Positions 43,376 to 51,982 are shown, counted from the first letter of the stretch. The stretch is DNA of 64,000 nt from Namhaeicola litoreus (GCF_042679565.1 NZ_JBHTMY010000002.1:248001-312000); one strand, 5' to 3'. Translations and numbers: made by a program. The notes: a model not told the origin generated them from the letters alone.

Positions 43376-44446
43376 ATGATACGCATTTTAACTTGTATCC
43401 TTCTATTTTTCACTTTCCATTTCGCTCTAGGACAAATCAGAAATGCCCCACTTACAAAAAGCGACATAGAATCAGCTACTCGCAATTATCAAAAATATTG
43501 TGCCTTGTGTCACGGAAAAAACAGAAAAGGAAATGCTGCGGATTATGCACCCTCTTTGAGTTCGAACTCGTTGATGTCGACCATGACCCTAAACTTTCTC
43601 GCGAGTTCGATAGCCTTTGGCCGTCCTAATACCGCTATGGCTGCCTATATCAAAGATTATGGAGGTCCCTTAGACATGAAAGAAATTTTTACTTTGGCGA
43701 GCTGGCTTAAATACGAATCAGATGCTGAAACAATTGATTTAGGTGATGGACCTATTGCAGGCGACCTATGGAATGGTGCCAACCTCTACGCGCAGGAATG
43801 CATCAAATGTCATGGTAAAAAGGGAGAAGGAATTACAGCTCCTGCATTATCTAATGCCGCCTTTTTAGCCTTTGCTACAGATGAATATATCAAATATGCC
43901 ATCGTAAATGGCAGAGATGATACTAAAATGATTGGTTTTAAAGAAATCTTAACAGAAAAAGAAACCAATGATATCACTGCATACATCAGAAGTTTGGCTG
44001 GCGGATGGAGTAAGGAACCCAAAAAATTAGCGCCCTATCCTACACCTAAGCAATACGTACTGAACCCGCAAGGAAAAGATCCTAACTTTAACTTGATCGA
44101 GGGCAGGTATGCACCTATTAAAGAGGTCATGGAAGCGATTAAAAACAAAGACAAAATGATCCTTTTAGACACCCGCACCACCTCGGAATGGCACAATGCC
44201 CATATTCCGGGAGCAGTGCCAATACCTTATTATGTTACAGAAAAAGACGTAGACAAAGGTCTGACAGATAAAGATACTTGGATCATTGCCTATTGCGCTT
44301 GTCCACATGCTGCTTCAGATACGGTTATTGATATGTTGAGAAAAAAAGGATACAAAAATACCGCTGTTATCAATGAAGGATTTTTTGGTTGGATCAATGC
44401 AGGGTACCCCATCAATGCAGGCGAAATAAAAGAAATCGAAAATTAA
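43376..44446 (+). CDS. Di-heme cytochrome c fused to a rhodanese domain
   Basis: Predicted periplasmic protein of 356 aa with signal peptide (cleavage near ALGQ). Two class I cytochrome c domains carry heme motifs C42-A-L-C45-H46 and C142-I-K-C145-H146, with likely axial Met in the downstream loops. A rhodanese-like domain (about 243-350) contains LLDTRTTSEWHNAHIPGA and an active-site loop starting C307-A-C309-P-H. The architecture joins electron transfer to a sulfur or cysteine-redox domain. It lies tail to tail with nosY, the two stop codons sharing the bases TTAA, next to the N2O reductase cluster. A role in delivering electrons or assembling NosZ is possible but inferred. Confidence 0.85.
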   Translation: MIRILTCILLFFTFHFALGQIRNAPLTKSDIESATRNYQKYCALCHGKNRKGNAADYAPSLSSNSLMSTMTLNFLASSIAFGRPNTAMAAYIKDYGGPLDMKEIFTLASWLKYESDAETIDLGDGPIAGDLWNGANLYAQECIKCHGKKGEGITAPALSNAAFLAFATDEYIKYAIVNGRDDTKMIGFKEILTEKETNDITAYIRSLAGGWSKEPKKLAPYPTPKQYVLNPQGKDPNFNLIEGRYAPIKEVMEAIKNKDKMILLDTRTTSEWHNAHIPGAVPIPYYVTEKDVDKGLTDKDTWIIAYCACPHAASDTVIDMLRKKGYKNTAVINEGFFGWINAGYPINAGEIKEIEN

Positions 44447-45225
44447 AAATCCTTTTTCTTGAGCTTTCCATTCATCCTAAGCACCGGTAAAGCTACCCAA
44501 ACAACCAAAGAAATCAATGATAAAATAACGCCAAAATTAGTACCGAAGAATTTCTTAAAAACGGCTCCTGTATAACCCAAAAGTGCAGAAATATCCAATT
44601 TCAACAACACCAAAATACGCGATAAATCTATGGGGTTAAATAAGGTAGCACCTAAAGAAAACTTATCTAAAGGATACTCTTCGAAGACCACCAAAAAAGT
44701 GAGGAATAATCCGTCGTAAATAACCGCCAAAAAGAGCCATAGCAAAATGGCATAGCCGAACCCTTTGATTTTATTCTCGTTAGACAAAGCGATGTTAAAT
44801 GCCAAAGCCACAAAAATAAAATTGAGAAAAGTACCTATGAGCAGGAGTAGAGAAAAATCAAAAATAGCCGATGATCTAAACAATCCATACAACATAAAAG
44901 GGATGCCTAATCCGAGAACTAAACTCAAGGTAAGCGAGAGAGCAATGCCCAAATATTGACCCAAAAATATTTTTTTCCTGTTGATGGGTTGTGCGAGCAA
45001 CAACTCAGTAAACTCTTTACTGTTATAATAGTACATCACGCCAAAAACGGTCCCGATCAAAGGTGTAAGTACAATGATGATATTGAGTAAGGTAATGATG
45101 GCTTTATCTAGGTCATTATTCAAAAAAAGTAAGACAAAACCCAACAATAAATAAAAGATAAAATACACATAGCTCCACCTGCTGCGCATCAAATCGTAAA
45201 AACTGTATTTTAATATTTTAAACAT
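44443..45225 (-). CDS. nosY: NosY-type ABC transporter permease
   Basis: A 260-aa membrane protein with six predicted helices, partner of the NosF ATPase. It forms the NosDFY complex needed for copper-sulfur cluster (CuZ) assembly in nitrous oxide reductase. Recognisable is YYNSKEFTELLLAQPINRKKIFLGQYLG, a loop typical of ABC-2 permeases. It overlaps nosF by 8 bp and is the last gene of the nos operon. Confidence 0.9.
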   Translation of the reverse strand: MFKILKYSFYDLMRSRWSYVYFIFYLLLGFVLLFLNNDLDKAIITLLNIIIVLTPLIGTVFGVMYYYNSKEFTELLLAQPINRKKIFLGQYLGIALSLTLSLVLGLGIPFMLYGLFRSSAIFDFSLLLLIGTFLNFIFVALAFNIALSNENKIKGFGYAILLWLFLAVIYDGLFLTFLVVFEEYPLDKFSLGATLFNPIDLSRILVLLKLDISALLGYTGAVFKKFFGTNFGVILSLISLVVWVALPVLRMNGKLKKKDF

Positions 45226-45925
45226 CTGCTCTCGTTATTATATTGGCTATTGCGTGCTCTAGATCTGATTGATTTGTTTTTTCTTTGAGTTCTTTTACGG
45301 TGCCTTTGAAATAAATACTTCCATCTAATAGAAATACGATTTCATCGGCAATCTCCTCTACCAAACTCATAATATGCGTGGTCACTAAAATGGTTTTACC
45401 CTTCTTCTTTTCTTCATCGATTAACTTTTTTAATCGAATTAAACTTACCGGATCTAAACCACTTGTTGGTTCATCAAGGATGATAAGGTCACTGTCAAAC
45501 ATAAAAGTAAGTACCAGATTAACTTTTTGCTTTGTACCGCCCGAAAGGTTACCAAGTTTTTTTTCAAGATAAGATTCAAGCTCAAACAACTGTATCAATT
45601 CTTTCTCATTGGCTGGTTTTGGTCTTAAATTTTTAACCATTTCGATCAATTCGATCACGGTAAGATTGGCAGGAAAATTGGCAATTTGCGGCAAATAATC
45701 GATCTCATTTCTATAAGCCCATTTCTTTAGAACAGACTCATCTTTGATAGAAATCTCTCCAGCATTGGGAATTACCATGCCTAAAATACATTTGATCAGG
45801 GTGGTTTTACCTGATCCATTCGGACCCAATACCGCAAAAATCCCTCCTTGATGGATGGATAGATCCAATTGATCCAAGACTTTTAGTTTCCCAAATCTTT
45901 TACATAAATTTTTTATTTCAATCAT
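45218..45925 (-). CDS. nosF: NosF-type ABC transporter ATP-binding protein
   Basis: A 235-aa ATPase of the NosDFY complex. Walker A is LGPNGSGKTTL (about residue 34), the signature is LSGGTKQKVNL (about 128), Walker B is LIILDEPTSGLDP (about 148), and the switch His is in LVTTHIMSL (about 183). Assignment to NosF rather than a general exporter rests on its place between nosD and nosY. The start overlaps the nosD stop by 4 bp (ATGA). Confidence 0.9.
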   Translation of the reverse strand: MIEIKNLCKRFGKLKVLDQLDLSIHQGGIFAVLGPNGSGKTTLIKCILGMVIPNAGEISIKDESVLKKWAYRNEIDYLPQIANFPANLTVIELIEMVKNLRPKPANEKELIQLFELESYLEKKLGNLSGGTKQKVNLVLTFMFDSDLIILDEPTSGLDPVSLIRLKKLIDEEKKKGKTILVTTHIMSLVEEIADEIVFLLDGSIYFKGTVKELKEKTNQSDLEHAIANIITRADV

Positions 45926-47163
45926 TTATTCGCTTTCATTAAAGGGTTCTCGTCAATTAAATTATCCGGGGTAAAAACAGGCGAAACTTTTTCAGAAAAA
46001 TTGATCAGATCAACAAACAAACTTCGCAATAAAACAATAGTTTCCGGAGATCTGTTGACGATGTAAGAAAACAATTTAACGGGTCTGTAGGGTACATCTC
46101 CAATCCCATTTTCATCTAAATCGTATCCTGTATAATCGCTCCAATAATTTTGATCGAACTCATTCGAATTAAGTTTTCCGTTATAAGAAAGGTCAAAAGA
46201 ATTGTGCATAAAATTGTTCTTGTAAAACTTGTTCTCATAGCAAGCTCCAATCACATTCACAGCCCAGCCATTTCTGATAAAAGTATTTTCTTTAAAATTT
46301 ACACGGGTAGAACCATCTACGCTTACACCCATCGTGTTTTGCTCAAATCGGTTATGGATGATTTCTGTGTCATATATTTCTTTTAAGAGCAAACCATAAG
46401 AAGCACTACCCCAATTTTCGATAAAAACATTATTCTCCATATGGATGAATTTAGAAAACATCACCGCCACGCCCGCGCCATTTTTTGAAAAGGTATTATC
46501 GTAATAACTGTCATTATTCGAAAACATAAAGTGTAAGCCATATCTCAAATTCTCGAAGCTATTGTTTTGAAATACTTTGCTATTCGATACAAATTCAAAA
46601 TAGATACCATCTCTCACACCGGTAACGCTATTATTGTTTACCTGAACATCATCGCAATGCCACAAATGAATACCATTGCCACTACCCGCTTGATCTTTGG
46701 CATCGCTAATGATGGTATTGTACTCTATCATTCCATGATTGGATTTTTCTATCAGCATTCCAAAAAATATATTCTTTAGGGTAATATTTCTGAGCACAAA
46801 ATGTTCAGATTTTGACAAAAGTATGGCAGCAAAATCTTTCGTATAGCTTTTTCCAACATTGATAATGGTTAGATTCTCCATGGTAAAATGGTCTGCACTG
46901 ATATGAAAGATCGTACCGGCATCTTCGCCGTCTACGACAGCGTTTTCTTCTCCATGAATCGTGAGCGTTTTTTGAATGGTAATATCGTGTTCTTTATAAA
47001 GTCCTGCTCGGATAAGAATGCTACCTCCCTCTTCTGCAAGATCCACAGCTTCGTGAATAGATTTTACCTCACAAGCTGCGCACACCTCAATTTGTTGGGC
47101 TATACAAATCTGAAAAAAAAGAGAACTAAAAAAAGAGAGGAAGAAATATTTATTCAATGCCAT
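45922..47163 (-). CDS. nosD: NosD, periplasmic copper-processing beta-helix protein
   Basis: A 413-aa periplasmic protein with signal peptide (cleavage near CIAQ/Q). It consists of right-handed parallel beta-helix (CASH/PbH1) repeats, visible as recurring NxF/NTI/ENNVF patterns such as LLSKSEHFVLRNITL and MENNVFIENWGSASYG. NosD works with NosFY and NosL in building the NosZ copper centres. C-terminal DQNYWSDYTGYDLDENGIGDVPY is a conserved NosD segment. The start overlaps nosL by 14 bp. Confidence 0.92.
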   Translation of the reverse strand: MALNKYFFLSFFSSLFFQICIAQQIEVCAACEVKSIHEAVDLAEEGGSILIRAGLYKEHDITIQKTLTIHGEENAVVDGEDAGTIFHISADHFTMENLTIINVGKSYTKDFAAILLSKSEHFVLRNITLKNIFFGMLIEKSNHGMIEYNTIISDAKDQAGSGNGIHLWHCDDVQVNNNSVTGVRDGIYFEFVSNSKVFQNNSFENLRYGLHFMFSNNDSYYDNTFSKNGAGVAVMFSKFIHMENNVFIENWGSASYGLLLKEIYDTEIIHNRFEQNTMGVSVDGSTRVNFKENTFIRNGWAVNVIGACYENKFYKNNFMHNSFDLSYNGKLNSNEFDQNYWSDYTGYDLDENGIGDVPYRPVKLFSYIVNRSPETIVLLRSLFVDLINFSEKVSPVFTPDNLIDENPLMKANK

Positions 47164-47587
47164 ATTTTTCTCTTATTTCTTGCCAGGTATACAATTGGCC
47201 ATCTACTTCAGTCAAGGTTTTATCTGCCATTTCTTTTGATTGAAAAGCGGAAAGGAAAGCGCCCATGGGGCTTTTAATTTCTTTACTGATCAGATACGTC
47301 GCTTTTTGAGCGTCAGTTAGGTTACTTTCTCCATAACTACTCACCAAAAAAATGGCCATCTCATCACTATTTTTTGATTCACTCAAATCGTTCAACATAC
47401 ACTCTATCGCATCATATTTAAACTGTTTGCCTTTTTTAGATACCATTTGTGCCGCGTGCTGCTCATCTACAATGGTCATTTTACAAAAATGGCATGATTC
47501 TTTTCCAAATTCTATCGGTTCCGGTTTTACAGAACAACTCAACATAAGGCAACAAATAGCCAGGCCAAGAAAATTTTTGCTTTTCAT
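47150..47587 (-). CDS. nosL: NosL copper chaperone lipoprotein
   Basis: A 145-aa lipoprotein (lipobox LMLSC, Cys18) that binds Cu(I) and hands it to NosZ or NosD. The metal motif CHFCKMTIVDEQHAAQMV (about 32-49) has the CxxCxM pattern, and SPMGAFLSAF lies in the second half. It is the shortest gene of the cluster and typical of the family in length. The preceding membrane-protein gene ends 43 bp upstream. Confidence 0.92.
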   Translation of the reverse strand: MKSKNFLGLAICCLMLSCSVKPEPIEFGKESCHFCKMTIVDEQHAAQMVSKKGKQFKYDAIECMLNDLSESKNSDEMAIFLVSSYGESNLTDAQKATYLISKEIKSPMGAFLSAFQSKEMADKTLTEVDGQLYTWQEIREKYGIE

Positions 47588-47630
47588 GTTTTTTCCGTTT
47601 TCGGGATAAATTAATGAAATTTTATCTAAT

Positions 47631-48230
47631 CTAAGATTCTGATTTTTTTGAAGCCTCTTTTTTCCCTACCAAAAAGGCAATAAAAGTAAGTGAAATGCCA
47701 ACAAACATGAGGTAGCCGCCCGCTTTTGGATAAGAATGCGCTCTAAAATTAAGAATGTCTTTAGACCCAAATAGGGGTGGCTGAAATCCCATTGGAGATC
47801 CATCCGGATTTTTAAACTGCATAATGGCTTTCGGATCTAGATCGTGGCCATAATCGTACTCCCACAAATAAAAATCGTACATCCCTGCTATGCAGAGTAC
47901 GCTCATCAGAATAAACCAAAACAAATACAATTTATATTTTCCTGAAAAACCAATGGCCACACCCAAAATAACCATTGCGATGATCACTATGGGAAATATT
48001 TTAAACTCAGGTATTGTTTCCGGTATATATTTCATTCCCACATAATGGTTCATCAAATTGATGTTCTTGATGTCGTGTTCATGGTAATCTGTAAACTTAT
48101 TGATATGAATATCCATTCCCAACGGAATAGGGTATTGAGGAGCTTCTAGGGTAATATTCCACAAAGGAAATACAAACAAGCTCAGCAATAACAATGAGCC
48201 GATGATCATTAAAATTTTTGATTTTTTCAT
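47631..48230 (-). CDS. Nos cluster membrane protein (NosB-like position)
   Basis: A 199-aa protein with about four membrane helices (about 5-26, 77-96, 101-120 and 170-190) and two periplasmic loops rich in His, Tyr and Asp (for example FTDYHEHDIKNINLMNHYVGMKY). I do not recognise a domain. In clade II nos clusters a small polytopic protein, often called NosB, follows nosZ, and this gene has that place. The loop histidines could bind copper. It is separated from nosZ by a stem-loop, so may be expressed at a lower level than nosZ. Confidence 0.6.
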   Translation of the reverse strand: MKKSKILMIIGSLLLLSLFVFPLWNITLEAPQYPIPLGMDIHINKFTDYHEHDIKNINLMNHYVGMKYIPETIPEFKIFPIVIIAMVILGVAIGFSGKYKLYLFWFILMSVLCIAGMYDFYLWEYDYGHDLDPKAIMQFKNPDGSPMGFQPPLFGSKDILNFRAHSYPKAGGYLMFVGISLTFIAFLVGKKEASKKSES

Positions 48231-48243
48231 CTTGATTTGGCTT

Positions 48244-48284
48244 AAAAAACGGACAGAATATCGCCATGGAGATTCTGCCCGTTT
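48244..48284 (-). terminator. Stem-loop terminator or attenuator after nosZ
   Basis: Minus-strand AAACGG-G-CAGAAT and ATTCTG-T-CCGTTT arms (48272-48284 with 48247-48259) form a 13-bp stem with one mismatch and a 12-nt loop, followed by a T run (A44-A49 on the plus strand). It lies between nosZ and the downstream nos accessory genes, so would lower accessory expression relative to nosZ. Confidence 0.75.
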
Positions 48285-48330
48285 CTACAAAACATACTAA
48301 ATATAAAACTATGTACTACGGTAATTCATT

Positions 48331-50301
48331 TTAAAGCTCATCTCCATCTAACGTATAGGTAATCGGCACACTAGATCCTTTTGGAGATACGCGCACGTAA
48401 CCTTGCATTTCCTGGTGAAGTGCAGAACAGAAATCTGTACAATAAAATGGCCACACACCAACTTGTTTTGGCTCCCAAACAAAAGTTTCTGTTTGTCCTG
48501 GCATGATCAATAATTCTGAGGTATTTGCCCCGATCATTGAAATACCATGAGGCACATCATAATCTTGTTCTAAATTGGTGACATGGAAATACACTTTATC
48601 TCCCACCTGAACACCTTCGATATTATCTGGTGCAAAATGCGAACGTATCATCGACATATAAATATGTACTTCGTTTCCGTTTCTTACCACTTTTGCTTCC
48701 CCTTCATTAGAAATAGCGTATTCGTGCTTATTTTCTTCTAGTTTGAATATTTTTCTGGAATTCTTAGCCACGATATCAGCAGCGATCCCTGCGGCATAAT
48801 GTGGTTCTCCAACAGTTGGGAAATCGAGTAACAATTCCATTTTTTCGCCGGTAATGTCATACAGCTGTGCAGATTGTGTTACTTCCGGACCAGTTGGCAA
48901 ATATCTGTCTTTGGTAATTTTATTCATCGCAACCACATATTTTCCAAATGGTTTTCTGGAATTTCCACCGGGGATCATCAAGTGACCCACCGAGTAATAA
49001 GTTGGTTTTCTATCCACAACTTCCCAAGTTCCTAATTTCCATTTCACTACTTCAGAAGAAATAAAGAAGGTAGTATAGGCATTCCCTTGTCCGTCAAATT
49101 CTGTATGAAGAGGGCCTAAACCTGCTTGTTTTACAGAACCTGCCAAGGTAGCTTCATAACTCAAAATTGGAATTCCGTAAGCCTCACCATCAAAATTCTT
49201 TTCTTCTATGGCTTTGATCATTTTGCTAAATGAGTGCGCTGTGATCTCTGCTGCCAATTTTCCACTTCCAATAATATATTCTCCACTTGGATCTACGTCA
49301 CAACCATGGGGTGATTTTGGGGTTGGCATAAAATAAACCGCACCCGGTACTTCTGTTGGATCAACCACCACAACTTCCTTTTTCATGGTTGAAGTTGCTG
49401 TATGGGTGTCTTCGTTGTATACATTATGTGCATAATTGGCAGGCGCTTTTGTTCCTCCTCCGTTTTTCACATACTCCTCAACCATTTTCCAGTTGATTGC
49501 TGCAATAAAATCCTTGTCGTTCTGAGAAGCATTTACTTCTAACAATGAGTTGGCCTCTTCGGTATTGTATGTAGTGAAGAAAAACCAACCATGAGAAGAA
49601 CCTCTACCTGGATGAGATAAGTCGTAGTTAAAACCTGGCATCATAATTTGGAAAGCGATGTCCATATGACCGTGTTCTGGCTCAACAGATATAAATGTTA
49701 AGGCTCCTTTAAAGTTTCCTTTGTATTCTGAAATTGGCATATCGCGTTGTGGATATGGCACAGAAAAACGTGTTCCGGCAACAACATACTCGGTGTTCTC
49801 GGTAACAAAAGAAGAACTGTGGTTACCTGCTGAGTTTGGAATTTCGATAATTTCTGTTGTTTCAAAAGTGGTCAAATCAATTTTTGCAATACGCGGTGTA
49901 TTGTTTCCATTGATAAATACAAACCTACCGTCTAATTCGCCTGCTGTTTGAGAAATATCAGGATGGTGAGAGTCATCCCAAGGAATAAAACCATGAGAAG
50001 TGTTCAACATAGGTTTTGTCTCTTCGTTAAATCCATAAGCTTTTTCTGCATCGACAGAAAAAACAGGAATTACTTTAAAGAGTCTTCCCGAAGGCAAGCC
50101 ATAGACAGCCAATTGACCGCTAAAACCTCCTGAAATAAATGCGTAAAATTCATCGTGTTCACCGGGTGCCACATAAACTTTTTCTGCGGCATTGCCTGTG
50201 AGTGCACCATTTTTACTTCCCTCATTCCCTGTAGGTGCACAACTGGTGAATATGACAGAAGTGCTGAGGATAAGTGCGAAAAATCTAATTATTGTTTTCA
50301 T
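48331..50301 (-). CDS. nosZ: Nitrous oxide reductase, Sec-dependent clade II type
   Basis: Reduces N2O to N2 in the periplasm. It has 656 aa. The signal MKTIIRFFALILSTSVIFTSC lacks a twin-arginine motif and ends in a lipobox-like Cys, as in clade II enzymes, which are exported by Sec rather than Tat. The N-terminal seven-bladed propeller carries CuZ histidines in DDSHHPDIS, SHGWFFFTTY, SPHGCDVDPSG and LGPLHTEFDG. The C-terminal cupredoxin has the CuA motif C621-x3-C625-x3-H629-x2-M632. It is preceded by cytochrome c and fasciclin genes and followed by accessory genes on the same strand. Confidence 0.97.
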   Translation of the reverse strand: MKTIIRFFALILSTSVIFTSCAPTGNEGSKNGALTGNAAEKVYVAPGEHDEFYAFISGGFSGQLAVYGLPSGRLFKVIPVFSVDAEKAYGFNEETKPMLNTSHGFIPWDDSHHPDISQTAGELDGRFVFINGNNTPRIAKIDLTTFETTEIIEIPNSAGNHSSSFVTENTEYVVAGTRFSVPYPQRDMPISEYKGNFKGALTFISVEPEHGHMDIAFQIMMPGFNYDLSHPGRGSSHGWFFFTTYNTEEANSLLEVNASQNDKDFIAAINWKMVEEYVKNGGGTKAPANYAHNVYNEDTHTATSTMKKEVVVVDPTEVPGAVYFMPTPKSPHGCDVDPSGEYIIGSGKLAAEITAHSFSKMIKAIEEKNFDGEAYGIPILSYEATLAGSVKQAGLGPLHTEFDGQGNAYTTFFISSEVVKWKLGTWEVVDRKPTYYSVGHLMIPGGNSRKPFGKYVVAMNKITKDRYLPTGPEVTQSAQLYDITGEKMELLLDFPTVGEPHYAAGIAADIVAKNSRKIFKLEENKHEYAISNEGEAKVVRNGNEVHIYMSMIRSHFAPDNIEGVQVGDKVYFHVTNLEQDYDVPHGISMIGANTSELLIMPGQTETFVWEPKQVGVWPFYCTDFCSALHQEMQGYVRVSPKGSSVPITYTLDGDEL

Positions 50302-50325
50302 TGTATTTAAGTTTCTGGTTGTTTA

Positions 50326-50781
50326 TTATTTCTGGGTTCTAAAATATTCTAAGATAGCTCTGGCTTCCTCTTCGGTAAGACTCTGATTGGCCATTGGCGA
50401 TAAATATTCTGCCAATAATTGTTTGGCCGCTTCGTTTTCTGCCACCATTTTTTCAGGAACCAAGATCATGTTCATGATCCATTCCGGCGTTCTTTTTTCT
50501 GTGATCCCTTTTAAGGCAGGTCCCACAAATCGTTTCTCTATTTTATGGCAAGCTGTACATTTGTTTTTAAACAACTCTTCTCCTGTAGCAGCCAATGTAG
50601 GGTCTATCTCTCCTAAACTCAGACTTGTAATAGGACCCACGCCTTTGTCTTCTTTTGGATCAATCGCTTTAGGTGTCTCTGCTGCTTTGGGCTCAGCACT
50701 TTCGGCATTTTCCTTTTTCTCCCCTCCACAACTCAACATAAAAAAGGCAAAGGTTGCCGTAAAAATCATTTTTTTTAACAT
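50326..50781 (-). CDS. Cytochrome c lipoprotein of the nos operon
   Basis: A 151-aa lipoprotein (signal ending FFMLSC) with an Ala/Glu/Lys/Pro-rich linker and one class I cytochrome c domain (about 60-150). The heme motif is CTACH, and the likely axial Met is in YLSPMANQS. It is 24 bp upstream of nosZ and probably feeds electrons to the CuA site. ATG 50781 is used; upstream in-frame codons would put 25 extra residues before a good signal peptide. Confidence 0.88.
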   Translation of the reverse strand: MLKKMIFTATFAFFMLSCGGEKKENAESAEPKAAETPKAIDPKEDKGVGPITSLSLGEIDPTLAATGEELFKNKCTACHKIEKRFVGPALKGITEKRTPEWIMNMILVPEKMVAENEAAKQLLAEYLSPMANQSLTEEEARAILEYFRTQK

Positions 50782-50809
50782 AGTTTTATTCTTTAATTTA
50801 TTTTGTATC

Positions 50810-51382
50810 TCATTCGGCTGGCACCAATACATTATCGATGACGTGTATCCAACCATTACTCACATTTACTGTTTTCAAAATTTTAGTTCCACCTACGTAG
50901 ATACCATCTTCTTTATCTTCTACAACAAGGTATTGACCGGATGCCATATACAATTTTCTTCCTTTGCTCGCTTCTTTCTTTAATTGAGTATCAGGATAAT
51001 TGGCAGGCGCCACATGATTGGTTAAAATGTAGGCTAGTTTTGCTTTGTTTTCAGGCTTTAACAACTCCTGTACTGTTCCTTCAGGTAACTTATCAAAAGC
51101 GCCGTTTACAGGTGCAAATACGGTCAATGGCCCGGCATTGACAAGGGCATCTTGTACTCCAGCTGCCTCTACGGCTGCTACCAAGGTTTTAAAATCATCA
51201 AGAGACTTGGCCACCTGAAGCGCATTTGCCTCAGAAACATTGTCTTGAACGGCAGCCTGACCTTTATGCTCGCTGATTTCAGTCGCAGCTGCTCCACTTT
51301 CTTCTTTGGCAGCTTCCTTTTTCTGACAAGATAATAGCCCTAATAAAAGAAGTACCACCCAAATAAAATTCCTTGTTTTCAT
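50810..51382 (-). CDS. Fasciclin-domain lipoprotein, first gene of the nos operon
   Basis: A 190-aa lipoprotein (signal MKTRNFIWVVLLLLGLLSC) with an Ala/Glu-rich linker and a single fasciclin (FAS1) domain (about 55-188). The conserved boxes are seen in GPLTVFAPVNGAFDKLPEGTV and NGWIHVIDNVLVP. FAS1 domains usually mediate adhesion; here the tight linkage to cytochrome c and nosZ suggests some envelope role linked to N2O reduction, which the sequence does not explain. Start ATG 51382. Confidence 0.85.
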   Translation of the reverse strand: MKTRNFIWVVLLLLGLLSCQKKEAAKEESGAAATEISEHKGQAAVQDNVSEANALQVAKSLDDFKTLVAAVEAAGVQDALVNAGPLTVFAPVNGAFDKLPEGTVQELLKPENKAKLAYILTNHVAPANYPDTQLKKEASKGRKLYMASGQYLVVEDKEDGIYVGGTKILKTVNVSNGWIHVIDNVLVPAE

Positions 51383-51512
51383 AATTTTTGTTCTATTTTT
51401 ATTGCGTTATATAGTTTTAATGTGATTTAAGTTACAAATGTAAATGAGTAAGAATAGATAATTAATGACTTTTATCATATTAAAGGGTCTTTTTATCTTT
51501 TATTTTCGCCAT
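51383..51512. promoter_or_regulatory. Divergent nos / Rrf2 promoter region with Crp/Fnr-like palindrome
   Basis: Minus-strand TACATTTG (51435-51442) is an exact -7 element for the nos operon. Overlapping it, TGTGATTTAAGTTACA (51421-51436) has the TGTGA-N6-TCACA layout of Crp/Fnr-family sites with one mismatch, and ends in the TTAAGTTACA 10-mer also found before the sulfatase gene. Overlap with the -7 element would suit repression better than activation. For the divergent gene a weaker TATTTTCG lies near its start. Confidence 0.5.
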
Positions 51513-51926
51513 ATGTTATCGAATGAATGTAAATACGGGATCAGAGCTGTGGCTTATTTGGTGGATTTGAGCCATTTAAATAAACATGTAGGCTCAAAAG
51601 AAATGGCGGAACATTTGGATATACCTGCTCCTTTTTTAGCAAAAATCCTTCAAAAACTGAGTCGTGGAAATGTAATCAGCTCTGCAAAAGGACCTGGTGG
51701 CGGTTTCTTTCTCAAAGATGAGAACATGACAAGAACTTTAATCGATATTGTCAATTGTATTGATGGACCGGGGGTTTTCGAAAAATGTTTTTTGGGCCTA
51801 CCGGTGTGCAACGATAAAAATCCATGTGCGGTTCATCATTTGGTGGTGAACTTTAGAAATACGATCAGAGATCACTTTCAAACCAAAACTTTTGCTGATT
51901 TCCCATATCTGGACAAAGGGATGTAA
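51513..51926 (+). CDS. Rrf2 family transcriptional regulator (NsrR/IscR-like)
   Basis: A 137-aa winged helix-turn-helix regulator. The N-terminal SNECKYGIRAVAYLVDLS and AKGPGGGFFL wing are standard for Rrf2. Three cysteines C92, C99 and C105 (C-x6-C-x5-C) could hold an iron-sulfur cluster, as in NsrR and IscR, which sense nitric oxide or cluster status. Being divergent from the nos operon, it is the obvious candidate regulator of it. ATG 51513 gives the family-typical N-terminus; a longer TTG-initiated form is unlikely. Confidence 0.88.
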   Translation: MLSNECKYGIRAVAYLVDLSHLNKHVGSKEMAEHLDIPAPFLAKILQKLSRGNVISSAKGPGGGFFLKDENMTRTLIDIVNCIDGPGVFEKCFLGLPVCNDKNPCAVHHLVVNFRNTIRDHFQTKTFADFPYLDKGM

Positions 51927-51950
51927 ACGCTGGCTTAAAGGAATATTTCG

Positions 51951-51958
51951 TATATTTG
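51951..51958 (+). promoter_or_regulatory. Candidate -7 element for apaG
   Basis: TATATTTG, exact TAnnTTTG, ends 24 bp before ATG 51983. The in-frame TTG at 51956 belongs to this element. Confidence 0.45.
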
Positions 51959-51982
51959 CAGAACCAAATTACGCATGTTTAC

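Noticed and set aside
50387..50983. 198-codon plus-strand frame across the cytochrome c gene and the start of the fasciclin gap
   Set aside because: Opposite strand of two well-supported nos genes, no recognisable domain, no promoter.
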